DNA of 64,000 nucleotides from Paraburkholderia sp. CNPSo 3272. Lineage in GTDB: Bacteria > Pseudomonadota > Gammaproteobacteria > Burkholderiales > Burkholderiaceae. Positions 8,311-15,400 of this stretch are shown here, piece by piece. Every line of letters begins with the position of its first letter. The stretch's first letter is position 1. The stretch is taken from the NCBI RefSeq assembly GCF_024206495.1, contig NZ_JAMBPQ010000021.1:1-64000 (forward strand), written 5' to 3'. The notes beneath the pieces are model-generated. The model did no database searches. It saw only the letters and a list, made by a program, of their open reading frames with translations, and was not told the DNA's origin. A program made the translations under genes and the position numbers.

Positions 8311-8340
8311 CCGCCGGAGCACCCACGGGTACCCCGGCGG
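8311..8340 (-). terminator. Hairpin terminator after the tssC remnant
   Basis: CCGCCGG (8311-8317) and CCGGCGG (8334-8340) can pair, with further GC pairs inside. On the minus strand the stem is followed by TGCTTTTGCGTTTTGCG, a T-rich run. It lies between the tssC scrap and the vgrG start, so it likely ended the older T6SS operon. Confidence 0.5.
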
Positions 8341-8372
8341 CTCGCACAGAAAACGTCAGATCAGCGCCGAGT

Positions 8373-8490
8373 TCACCCCTTGGCCTTCGGCATCTGCGAC
8401 ACGAGCGACAGGCCGATTTCCATGCCTTCCACCTGGAAGTGCGGGATGATGAAGAGGTTGATGCGGAAGAAGTGCTTCCGCGATGGTTCG
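8373..8490 (-). pseudogene. 3' remnant of T6SS sheath gene tssC
   Basis: The reverse strand ending at TGA (8373-8375) reads KHFFRINLFIIPHFQVEG then MEIGLSLVSQMPKAKG. I recognise this as the C-terminus of the TssC large sheath subunit (the FIIPHFQ.EG... ending). About 12 bp beyond KHFF an in-frame stop occurs and similarity ends. Only about 35 codons of a roughly 500-codon gene are left. It marks where a rearrangement joined a vgrG island to, or separated it from, a T6SS core cluster. Confidence 0.7.
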
Positions 8491-9170
8491 TTTCACAGCA
8501 TTCATGCGCTCTCTCTAGCTCTCATTGCGAGGAAGTCGTTGGGATGCAAGAGTTACACTGAACGGAGCCGGCCAGCAATGCTCAATCGCCCGATCCTTGC
8601 GCGGGCTCGCATGAACAGTCAGATAAATCGTCAAGGATTGCCAGGTACAAGGCGCTGTCATTCCGGTCGGAAAGACCACCGCTGCCGCAGGTCTATTGCC
8701 CGGACTGATCTACCCGGAAGCGCCACCTCACACGGCGACAGACGTGGACAGGCGCGCGTCAGGCGCCTCGCAACGGGCTCGTGCCGATCTTCACGAACTG
8801 ACGCCCGGGCGCTTCGCGATCTTCTCGTGCGTCCGGCCGGCCGCTGCTCTCCGATGGTGCGGAGGGCGCCGTGGGCTTTGTCTCGTGGGCGTCGTTCGGC
8901 GCCTTCGTTTTTTTTGCTACGGCTCAGCGATTCGCCACCGCGCCTGCGCCGAAACGTCGCGCCGCTCGCGCCGCGCCGCACTTGGCGGGTTCTGTGCGAA
9001 CCGTTCGCCGGTTCGCACGTCGTCCGCGCGAGCCGGACGGACGTCTGGTTGCCTGGGAACTTGCAAAGTGCAGGGAGCTTCTCGGCGTCATGACCGCGGC
9101 AAAGGAAGGAAGTGCCGCCCCCCACAGGGTCAACGCTGGGCGTACCGACGCGGAACAAGGAAAGGCCAAA
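8491..9170. other. About 680 bp without a supportable gene
   Basis: Long open frames exist on both strands, but they are Arg/Pro/Ala-rich, overlap each other, lack ribosome sites and match no family I know. The stretch is GC-rich with an eight-T run near 8910. It separates the T6SS island from the signalling/peptide locus and is a plausible rearrangement scar. Confidence 0.5.
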
Positions 9171-9173
9171 AAC

Positions 9174-9215
9174 CAAAAAGCAAAAAGCAAAAAGCAAAAA
9201 GCAAAAATCAAAAAG
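9174..9215 (+). repeat. CAAAAAG heptanucleotide tandem repeat in A-rich tract
   Basis: Four perfect CAAAAAG units (9174-9201), then CAAAAAT and one more CAAAAAG. An A-rich tail continues to about 9238, right up to the PP2C stop codon at 9245-9243. A 7-bp unit is out of phase with codons, so copy changes would shift any frame reading through it. Here it lies 3' of the phosphatase gene. Confidence 0.85.
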
Positions 9216-9242
9216 AAAAAGCAAAAAAGAAAAAAACCAAAA

Positions 9243-10013
9243 CTAGCGCCCCACCGCAGGATTAACCAGCGTCCGATCCGACGCAACAGTATCATCCACC
9301 TTCACCACGACAGCGGTAATGTTATCCCGCCCCCCGGCCTGCAAGGCCATCTCGACGAGCACATCAGTGGCATGCTGACAATCCCCGGCCTCGAGCGCCC
9401 GCACCATCTCGGGCGCTTGCACTTCATTGCTCAGGCCGTCACTGCACAGCAAAAAGAAGTCTCCGTCGCGCACGACGATGCGGCCTTCGTCCAGATCAAG
9501 CCAGTCTGCCGCGCCGACGGCTCGTGTTATCAAATGCTGTGATGGATGGTGGCGCGCCGCTTCGGCGCTCAAATGCCCCTGCGCCTGTAGCTCCGCCACG
9601 TAACTATGGTCAGTCGTGAGAGCTTCGAGCTGCGCGTCGCGGTACAGATAGATGCGGCTGTCGCCCGCCCATAACCATGCAAACTCGCGCCCCTTCGCCA
9701 TCAGCACGGCAACGGTGCTACCTATCATGCGAACCCCGCGTCGCGCCGCTTCTTCGCGCAACTGGTGGTTCACCGTCTGCAGCGTGCCGCGCGCCGTAGC
9801 CGAGAAACTGCTGAGCGCGTTGGGCACGACAAGCGCCCCGAGCGCGCGCACGATCATGCCGCTGGCCAGATCGCCCGCCGTGTGCCCGCCCATGCCGTCG
9901 GCCACTGCCCACAAGCCCCGCTGGGGCTGATCGAGACATGCGTCCTCATTGAGCGCCCGCACACGGCCTACGTCCGTGCGCGATGCCGAGCTCCATAGCA
10001 ATCCGCCTGTCAC
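9243..10013 (-). CDS. PP2C-family Ser/Thr protein phosphatase
   Basis: A 256-residue soluble phosphatase with the PP2C motifs in order: LNED (22-24), VADGMGGHTAGD with Asp39, AGDSR, LLCSDGLS with Asp192, and GGRDN with Asp230. These Asp residues bind the Mn/Mg pair. The start is GTG at 10013 behind TGGAGGCTCGATC. The gene begins 17 bp after the stop of the double-glycine-type peptide gene at 10031-10324 and reads in the same direction, so they likely share a transcript. Bacterial PP2C enzymes usually reverse Hanks-type kinase action; the candidate partner is the kinase at 13081. T6SS-linked PppA is a known relative, so a link to the island at 1-8.5 kb is also possible. Confidence 0.92.
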   Translation of the reverse strand: MTGGLLWSSASRTDVGRVRALNEDACLDQPQRGLWAVADGMGGHTAGDLASGMIVRALGALVVPNALSSFSATARGTLQTVNHQLREEAARRGVRMIGSTVAVLMAKGREFAWLWAGDSRIYLYRDAQLEALTTDHSYVAELQAQGHLSAEAARHHPSQHLITRAVGAADWLDLDEGRIVVRDGDFFLLCSDGLSNEVQAPEMVRALEAGDCQHATDVLVEMALQAGGRDNITAVVVKVDDTVASDRTLVNPAVGR

Positions 10014-10030
10014 GATCGAGCCTCCATAGG

Positions 10031-10324
10031 CTACGCGACGAGTCCGTTATTCCTGCCGTTCTGGCCCACATTTACCGCAACGTTCGAGTTCGACGCCGAA
10101 TTGGTCACGTCGAGTGTCTGATTCTGATTGACGACCTGATTTGCGTAAAACGTGTTGTTGGTCTGGTAGAGGTTGATGATCGGTCCGAGCGGCGAAGGCT
10201 GCGCGGGCTCGTAAGGCTGTATCCAGCCGAATACCCACGGCGCGCCTGCGCCCCGGATAAACGACATGGCCTTGCGGTCGAGATCGCATTGCAGATGAAG
10301 GTCGGTGATGGCGAGCGAGGTCAT
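10031..10324 (-). CDS. Small secreted-peptide-like protein 1 (LDRKAM leader, G-A at 25-26)
   Basis: 97 residues; ATG at 10324 with GGAGACCTGTC in front. The first 26 residues (MTSLAITDL.....LDRKAMSFIRGA) align without gaps with the N-termini of three other small genes at 11568-12551: L4, I6, D8-L9, L15-D16-R17, M20, I/V23, G25. Here the final Gly is Ala. The rest is unlike the others in detail but rich in Asn, Gln and Val (NNTFYANQVVNQNQTLDV...). The pattern resembles a double-glycine leader of bacteriocins or other exported peptides with a variable core; export and processing are inference. It is followed by the PP2C gene after 17 bp. I recognise no named family. Confidence 0.72.
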   Translation of the reverse strand: MTSLAITDLHLQCDLDRKAMSFIRGAGAPWVFGWIQPYEPAQPSPLGPIINLYQTNNTFYANQVVNQNQTLDVTNSASNSNVAVNVGQNGRNNGLVA

Positions 10325-10801
10325 GACAGGTCTCCGTCAAGATGGTTGGCTGCGGGCGCGCGGCGTTCCGACCATACCGTGCAAGCAGCATGCCATTCTT
10401 CGGCGAAACGCGGCGCTCGAGCGCCATCTCGCTGTTACGCATGCCCCATATGACATCGCACTCGCGGAGCGCGTTCCGGGAGGGCCCGCGTCTCGTGCCG
10501 CCGCCGCGCAATGGTCGTGCGCTCGCCAACACGTGGGTTGCACGTCGTCATCAGGACTCCGACACATACACCGTCGCGCTTCGTCAACCGTTGTTGTGGC
10601 GAACTGGTGGCTCGGCGGCGACACAATCGAAGCACCCGAGTTGGCGCCCTCCCGACACACGGGCGCCTCCAGCGCTTAAGTCCTCCCGCTACGGCTTATT
10701 GCACCGTGTCCGGACGCATGGCATAGCTGATGCAGGTAGTTGGCAACCGGCAAACCGTTGAGCAGCAGCGGAAGCCGGCAACCAGCCCGACGGATGCAGC
10801 C
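10325..10801. other. About 480 bp intergenic, no supportable gene
   Basis: Divergent spacer between peptide gene 1 (minus) and the LRAT-like gene (plus), so promoters for both should lie here. Open frames on either strand are short or Arg-rich and lack ribosome sites. I see no confident -35/-10 pair. Confidence 0.4.
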
Positions 10802-11269
10802 ATGAGCCCCGACCTCCAACCGACGTTGCACGCAGACGAACCGCCGCTCGGCGCGCATCTCGTGTCGCGTCGCGCGGGCTACAGCCATCACGGTATCTAC
10901 GTCGGCGGTGGGCGCGTCGTCCACTATGCCGGCTTGTGCGTGTCGTTGCATCGCGGTCCGATCGAAGAGGTCGCGCTCGAACGTTTTGCGGCCGGCTACG
11001 AAGTCGCCGTCGTCGCGCATCCGTGCGCGGCGTTCGTGGGCCGCGAAGCCGTGGCGCGTGCACGCTCGCGTCTCGGCGAAGACCGCTACCGCCTGCTGAG
11101 CAACAACTGCGAACACTTCTGCACCTGGTGCGTGGACGGCAAGGGCCGCAGCGACCAGGTGCGCACCTGCATTGCGCATCCGCTGGCCGGCTTGCGCGTG
11201 GTGCGCGCGCTGGTTCACGCGCGCCGCGCGCAGGCCAGCCGCGACGCGTACGCCGCGCACGCGGTGTGA
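10802..11269 (+). CDS. LRAT/NlpC-P60-like protein
   Basis: 155 residues with SHHGIYVGGGRVVHYAG near residue 30 and NNCEHFCTWC near residue 100. The spaced H...H and NCEHFC motifs are those of the lecithin:retinol acyltransferase (LRAT) domain, a permuted NlpC/P60-type papain-like fold in which His and Cys do acyl transfer or hydrolysis. There is no signal peptide or membrane segment, so action in the cytoplasm is expected. The start ATG at 10802 has only a weak GGA site. The gene reads toward the small protein at 11323 (53 bp gap), likely one operon. The substrate is unknown; acylation of the neighbouring small peptides is an attractive but untested idea. Confidence 0.8.
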   Translation: MSPDLQPTLHADEPPLGAHLVSRRAGYSHHGIYVGGGRVVHYAGLCVSLHRGPIEEVALERFAAGYEVAVVAHPCAAFVGREAVARARSRLGEDRYRLLSNNCEHFCTWCVDGKGRSDQVRTCIAHPLAGLRVVRALVHARRAQASRDAYAAHAV

Positions 11270-11322
11270 ACGCCGTATCGAGACCATTACGACGCGCCTC
11301 GCCACTTGCATCGGAGACCATC

Positions 11323-11565
11323 ATGAATTCCGCCGAAACCTCGCTACGCACCCTCGTCGACAAGTGGCTCGCACCGAACGCGCGCGTGCCGGCCCGCGTG
11401 GTGCGTTTCAGCCGCACACAGGAGCAGCGGCTGCGCTATGTCTGCGTAGAAGCGGTGCATCCCGCGCGCACGATTGCAATCTTCTTCTTCCGTCACGACG
11501 ACGGCACGTGGTGCGTATTTCCGCCTGCCAGCACGCGCCCGGCAATGACTGCGCGCGCTGCGTGA
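11323..11565 (+). CDS. Conserved small protein, KWLAP...FFFRHDDG type (paralogue of 33330-33551)
   Basis: 80 residues from the ATG at 11323 behind CGGAGACCATC. It has a first block VDKWLAPNARVPARVVRF, a middle RLRYVCVEAVHPARTIAIFFF and the ending RHDDGTWCVFPP. The gene at 33330 encodes the same three blocks in the same spacing. I know no named domain. The ribosome site resembles that of peptide gene 1. It sits 53 bp after the LRAT-like gene and ends 2 bp from the convergent peptide gene 2, so it belongs to the peptide/kinase locus. Confidence 0.72.
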   Translation: MNSAETSLRTLVDKWLAPNARVPARVVRFSRTQEQRLRYVCVEAVHPARTIAIFFFRHDDGTWCVFPPASTRPAMTARAA

Positions 11566-11567
11566 AT

Positions 11568-11783
11568 TCAACGCAGCAGCGTCGGGCGGGGCCGCGCCGT
11601 AGGGATGGTTCCCGGCCCTCGCTGGGCGGGCGAGCCTTCGATCTCCACGCGTACGCCGATAAATGGCCGCGGCACGAGTAGCGTGCGCTGTGAGGCGACG
11701 CGGGCGCCGCCCACGATCGCTGCCATTGCCTCCCTGTCCAGTTCCACGCTTTCTGTAAGGTCCTTGATGACGATAATGCTCAT
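11568..11783 (-). CDS. Small secreted-peptide-like protein 2 (LDREAM...GG leader)
   Basis: 71 residues from the ATG at 11783, chosen over an upstream GTG because GGAG lies 7 bases before it. Residues 1-26 (MSIIVIKDL.....LDREAMAAIVGG) match the shared leader with Gly-Gly at 25-26. The remaining 45 residues are Arg/Pro-rich with no Cys (ARVASQRTLLVPRPFIG...), unlike the Asn-rich cores of the other three. Same strand as peptide genes 3 and 4, 126 bp after gene 3. Confidence 0.7.
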   Translation of the reverse strand: MSIIVIKDLTESVELDREAMAAIVGGARVASQRTLLVPRPFIGVRVEIEGSPAQRGPGTIPTARPRPTLLR

Positions 11784-11909
11784 GGTCTGCTCCACGAGAG
11801 CGGATTGGGCTTACGGGTTTCGTTTGAGTATAGGCGGTGGCGCGTGGCGCACGTAAGCAAGCAGGCGGCGCCTCGCGGCGCCGTCTGCATGGTCCCTTCG
11901 CGGCCGCGG

Positions 11910-12182
11910 CTAGAAAGTCACGCCGGTGTTCGCGTATTGAGTAGGATTGACCTTGAGATTCAGCGGCCCGAAGCCGGCGCCGATATAACCGATATTGTTG
12001 AGCGCAGCGACGTCGACCACCTGAACCTGAGAGATGTTCTGCACGATGTTCGGCGAAACGGTGATATTCGCAATCGGGCCGTAGCCACCGTAGGAGCTGC
12101 CGTTGCCGCCGCGTACGGCTGTCATGGTGCGGCGGTCGAGTGCCGTTCCGGGAGCCAGCTCGCGGATAACGAGGGAACTCAT
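11910..12182 (-). CDS. Small secreted-peptide-like protein 3 (LDRRTM...GG leader)
   Basis: 90 residues from the ATG at 12182 (GGAGGCTCATC in front). The leader MSSLVIREL.....LDRRTMTAVRGG has Gly-Gly at 25-26. The core begins Gly/Ser/Tyr-rich (NGSSYGGYG), then runs through alternating polar/hydrophobic residues (IANITVSPNIVQNISQVQVVDV), compatible with beta-strand or amyloid-like packing, though this is inference. No Cys. 96 bp after peptide gene 4. Confidence 0.72.
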   Translation of the reverse strand: MSSLVIRELAPGTALDRRTMTAVRGGNGSSYGGYGPIANITVSPNIVQNISQVQVVDVAALNNIGYIGAGFGPLNLKVNPTQYANTGVTF

Positions 12183-12278
12183 GATGAGCCTCCAGTTGCT
12201 GATGTATTGGGCGGATGGACCCGGGCGGGCGCGGCACGCGCATGAACGCAGCGTGCGGCCGCGCCGCCGGCGGGACGA

Positions 12279-12551
12279 TCAGAAGTTGATCGTGTTGTGG
12301 GCCGTCTGCACCGGGTTGACCGTCGCGTGGATGTTCTGCGCGAAGGCGACGTCGTTGCCCACGTTGTTCTCGATGGTGTTCGTCTGGCCGATCAACTGCT
12401 GGGCGGTGAAGTTCGTCGTGTCGTACTTGAACGACGGCGCCGGGTAGTAGCCGGGCCAGAGGCTCAGGCCGCCGCCGCCGCGAACGGCGCTCATTGCTTT
12501 GCGGTCGAGTTCTTGCGCGACGCTCAGGTCGGCGATCATCAGCTTGCTCAT
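12279..12551 (-). CDS. Small secreted-peptide-like protein 4 (LDRKAM...GG leader)
   Basis: 90 residues from the ATG at 12551 behind GGAGAACTGTC; a longer frame reaches 12812 but has no ribosome site and an implausible Arg/Cys-rich start. The leader MSKLMIADL.....LDRKAMSAVRGG is the closest to the family consensus. The core has a Gly/Pro/Tyr segment (GGLSLWPGYYPAP), then TNNF/NTIENNVGNDVAFAQNIH, again rich in Asn, Gln, Thr and Val and free of Cys. Cores 1 and 4 resemble each other most. First gene of the 4-3-2 run. Confidence 0.75.
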   Translation of the reverse strand: MSKLMIADLSVAQELDRKAMSAVRGGGGLSLWPGYYPAPSFKYDTTNFTAQQLIGQTNTIENNVGNDVAFAQNIHATVNPVQTAHNTINF

Positions 12552-13080
12552 GACAGTTCTCCAGGAGGGCAGTATGGGGTAGTTGGTGATTGAGCTGCAG
12601 TATCTTGCGGCTCGCTCCTCTTGATGCACAGGGTGTGCCAGCGGCATCCCGCGCACGCCACAAACCGCTCGACGCCCCTGCGACGGGGCTTTGCGGCAAG
12701 CCGACGGGTGGGTGCGGGACAGCCTGCAGTGCTCGCGCGCAAAAACGCTGATGGGGCGACCCCAACAGCGCGCGGCGCGGCCGTTGGATTCGTGGCAACA
12801 CGTGCGTGTCATAGGCCAGGCTCAGGCACCGATTGCACTGGGCGTTGCCGCAGATTAATCTCTCATCAGACCTTGTTGTACGGTTGCAAGCGCGTGCGCC
12901 GGCTAAGATCCACGGTGCGCGCAGATGCGGCGGCCAGTCTGTATGCTTTAAAGATGACGGGACCGCGTTGCAGCGGACTCGACGGGATCGCGGCAGCAGC
13001 CACGCGCGGCGCGATCGTGCGCCGGGAACGTGTGACGCAAAGCGCCTCGGCCATCCTGAAGCTGAGTTGAAGGCATACGA
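12552..13080. other. About 530 bp intergenic, divergent promoter region
   Basis: Spacer between peptide gene 4 (minus) and the kinase gene (plus). No frame on either strand shows a credible start signal or a known motif. It must hold promoters in both directions, but I cannot place them with confidence. Confidence 0.4.
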
Positions 13081-15180
13081 ATGATGAGCCTTGCGCAGCT
13101 GATCCAGACATTCCAGAGCGGGGCGCTCTCACGCGAGGCGTTCTTCGCCGAGATCGACCACGTGCTCGCGGTCGACGCGGCCAATTGCGCTCGCCTGCGC
13201 GAAGCGGTGGACGCGACGCAAACCGTCCATCCGCTGCCCGATGCCGTGTATGCCGAGGTCCTGCGCCGCATCGAATATCGCCAGGACAACGCGGCGACCG
13301 TCGACGACTCCACTCGCATCCACGAAGCCCTTGCCGCTGCCCGGAGCGCCGCCACGGGCGACGACGCGGAACACTTGAAGGGGATCGGCGACACGCTCAA
13401 CGGACGCTTCGTGCTCGAAGAATGTCTGGGTGTGGGCGGGATGGGCACCGTCTACAAGGCGCTCGATTTGCGCAAGCTCGAAGCTTCGGACCGCAAACCT
13501 TATATCGCGATCAAGGTGCTTAACGTGCAGTTCCGCGGCCAACCGACTTCGCTGATCGCGCTGCAGCGCGAGGCCCGCAAGGCGCAGACGCTCGCGCACC
13601 GCAATATCGTCACGGTGTACGACTTCGACCGCGACGGGCCCCTCGTCTACCTCACGATGGAATATCTTTCGGGCAAGCCGCTCAGCAAGCTGCTGCGCGC
13701 GCCCGGTTTTGCGGGCATGTCATTCGAAAAGGCACGGCCCATCATTGCCGGGATGGGGCAGGCGTTGGCCTACGCGCACGAGCGCGGCTTCGTGCATTGC
13801 GACTTCAAGCCCGCCAATGTTTTCCTCACCGACGGCGGCGATGTGAAAGTGATTGACTTCGGCATAGCGCGCGTGTTCCAGCGGCCCGAAGAAGATCCCG
13901 ACGTCACTGTGTTCGATCCCGCGACGCTCGGCGGCATCACGCCGGCCTATGCGAGTCCGGAGATGTTCGAGCATCGGGAGCCGGATCCGCGCGACGATGT
14001 CTACGCGCTCGCCTGCGTGACCTACGAACTGCTCACGGGCAAGCATCCGTTCAACCGCAAATCGGCAACGCAGGCACGCAGCGACAAGATGCGCGCCGAG
14101 CGGCCGCCTGGGCTCGATCGCGTTCAATGGCGCACCTTGAGCGCAGCGCTTTCGTTTGACCGCGCCTCGCGCACCGCGAGCGTCAATCAGTTTCTCGAGG
14201 GCATGGGCGTGCTCACGCATGCCTCTGCGTTCCCGGGCGCGCGGGTCGGCGCCATCGGCGTGGGCGCGGTCGTCGTCGCTGCGGGGTTATGGGTGGGGTA
14301 TCGCGTGCTTTCCGGACACGGGCAAACTGGCGCCAGGCCCTCCATGGCCGCTATGGCGCCCGCTAGCGCGACGAAGGCCGCCTCGCAGGCGCCGGCCTCG
14401 CCGGTGCTTGCCACAGCGCCAGTGGCGGTCGTCGCGAGCGTACCTGCCGCGAGCACAGTTGCAGCGGCTCCGGCATCGAGTGCGCCGCTGGCCGACGCGG
14501 CGTCGATCGCCGCGCTGAATGCGACGCTCGCGCGCATTCCGTGCTCGGCGCTTGCGGCGTCGCTGCCCGAGCACGTGCTCCAGGTGCGCGGCTTCGCCAA
14601 TACGGGCGAGAACATGGCGCACGTTCACGACGCGCTCGCGCAAACGCCCGGCGGGCAGGCCGCGAAGCTCGATGTGACTGCTGTAGAGAACCACAACTGC
14701 GAAGTGGTCAGCGCGTTCGCGCCGTATTGGCGCGCCAATCATCTGGCGGCCGGCGGCGCGACGATCCATACCCGGCCGCTCGACGCGCGGCTGACGCAGG
14801 GCATGCCGCTCGTCGTCGATATCACCACGCCGCATTTCGATTCATACGTCAACGTGGATTACTTCGCGCTCGACGGCAGTGTCGTGCATCTGGTTCCCAG
14901 CAATGTCGAGCGCGACAACCAGGCGCCGGCCGGCTTCTCGGCGACGGTCGGAGGATCGGGATACTGGCTGGTGGACAAGCCGTTCGGCACGGAGATGATC
15001 GTTTTGCTGATTACGCCCGCGCCGTTGTTCGATGGTCTGCGCCCGGCTTCGGAGTCTCGCTCCGCTTACCTCGCGGCGGTGGGGCAGCAGTTGAAGCAGA
15101 TGCAAGCGCATTATGGCGCAGGGCATATCGTTGCCGATTTCGTGCAGATCACGACACATGCTCGCAGCGATACGCAGTAG
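13081..15180 (+). CDS. Membrane Hanks-type Ser/Thr kinase with DUF4384-like C-terminus
   Basis: 699 residues. A helical N-terminal region (1-105) precedes a kinase domain: glycine loop GVGGMGTVYKA (117-127), Lys145 in AIKVL, catalytic HCDFKPAN (239-246, Cys where HRD kinases have Arg), DFG 259-261, and ASPEMF. One transmembrane helix lies at about 389-410, then an Ala/Pro/Ser-rich linker to about 500. The outer C-terminal domain contains YVNVDYFALDGSVVHLVPS and GTEMIVLLITP, which fits the DUF4384 family found behind such kinases. So the kinase faces the cytoplasm and the sensor-like end the periplasm. Start at the first of two ATGs after GAAGGCATACGA. The PP2C at 9243 is the likely antagonist. 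PpkA-type T6SS kinases share this layout, but no T6SS core genes are near. Confidence 0.9.
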   Translation: MMSLAQLIQTFQSGALSREAFFAEIDHVLAVDAANCARLREAVDATQTVHPLPDAVYAEVLRRIEYRQDNAATVDDSTRIHEALAAARSAATGDDAEHLKGIGDTLNGRFVLEECLGVGGMGTVYKALDLRKLEASDRKPYIAIKVLNVQFRGQPTSLIALQREARKAQTLAHRNIVTVYDFDRDGPLVYLTMEYLSGKPLSKLLRAPGFAGMSFEKARPIIAGMGQALAYAHERGFVHCDFKPANVFLTDGGDVKVIDFGIARVFQRPEEDPDVTVFDPATLGGITPAYASPEMFEHREPDPRDDVYALACVTYELLTGKHPFNRKSATQARSDKMRAERPPGLDRVQWRTLSAALSFDRASRTASVNQFLEGMGVLTHASAFPGARVGAIGVGAVVVAAGLWVGYRVLSGHGQTGARPSMAAMAPASATKAASQAPASPVLATAPVAVVASVPAASTVAAAPASSAPLADAASIAALNATLARIPCSALAASLPEHVLQVRGFANTGENMAHVHDALAQTPGGQAAKLDVTAVENHNCEVVSAFAPYWRANHLAAGGATIHTRPLDARLTQGMPLVVDITTPHFDSYVNVDYFALDGSVVHLVPSNVERDNQAPAGFSATVGGSGYWLVDKPFGTEMIVLLITPAPLFDGLRPASESRSAYLAAVGQQLKQMQAHYGAGHIVADFVQITTHARSDTQ

Positions 15181-15253
15181 TGCAATGCGAGGGTCGTCAT
15201 TTCCCAGTGATCGATCTCATTGCAGCGCGTAGCACTCCGAAATAAGCCAGTAC

Positions 15254-15400
15254 TCACGGCACTGAGGCGATGAACGCGGTGACGTGTGCCACATAATCGA
15301 GCACATGAAATCCAGTGGCCTCGGCGTACAACCAGGCCGCAGCAGCGCTGCGATCGAGGTGATGCCGCTCGCGATCGCCATCGACGCCCGCACCCGTCAT
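15254..15400 (-). CDS. Small ORF overlapping the PAP2 stop (ATGA), 48 aa
   Basis: The PAP2 stop TGA (15399-15397) overlaps an ATG at 15400 in the arrangement ATGA, typical of translational coupling. The frame runs 48 codons (DRSAAAAWLYAEATGF, HVLDYVAHVTAFIASVP). Composition is protein-like but I recognise no family, and there is no independent ribosome site. Confidence 0.33.
   Translation of the reverse strand: MTGAGVDGDRERHHLDRSAAAAWLYAEATGFHVLDYVAHVTAFIASVP

Noticed and set aside
8658-9265. Overlapping frames of about 190 codons on both strands between vgrG and the phosphatase
   Set aside because: Arg/Pro-rich with homopolymer ends created by the A-rich repeat; no start signals or family motifs.
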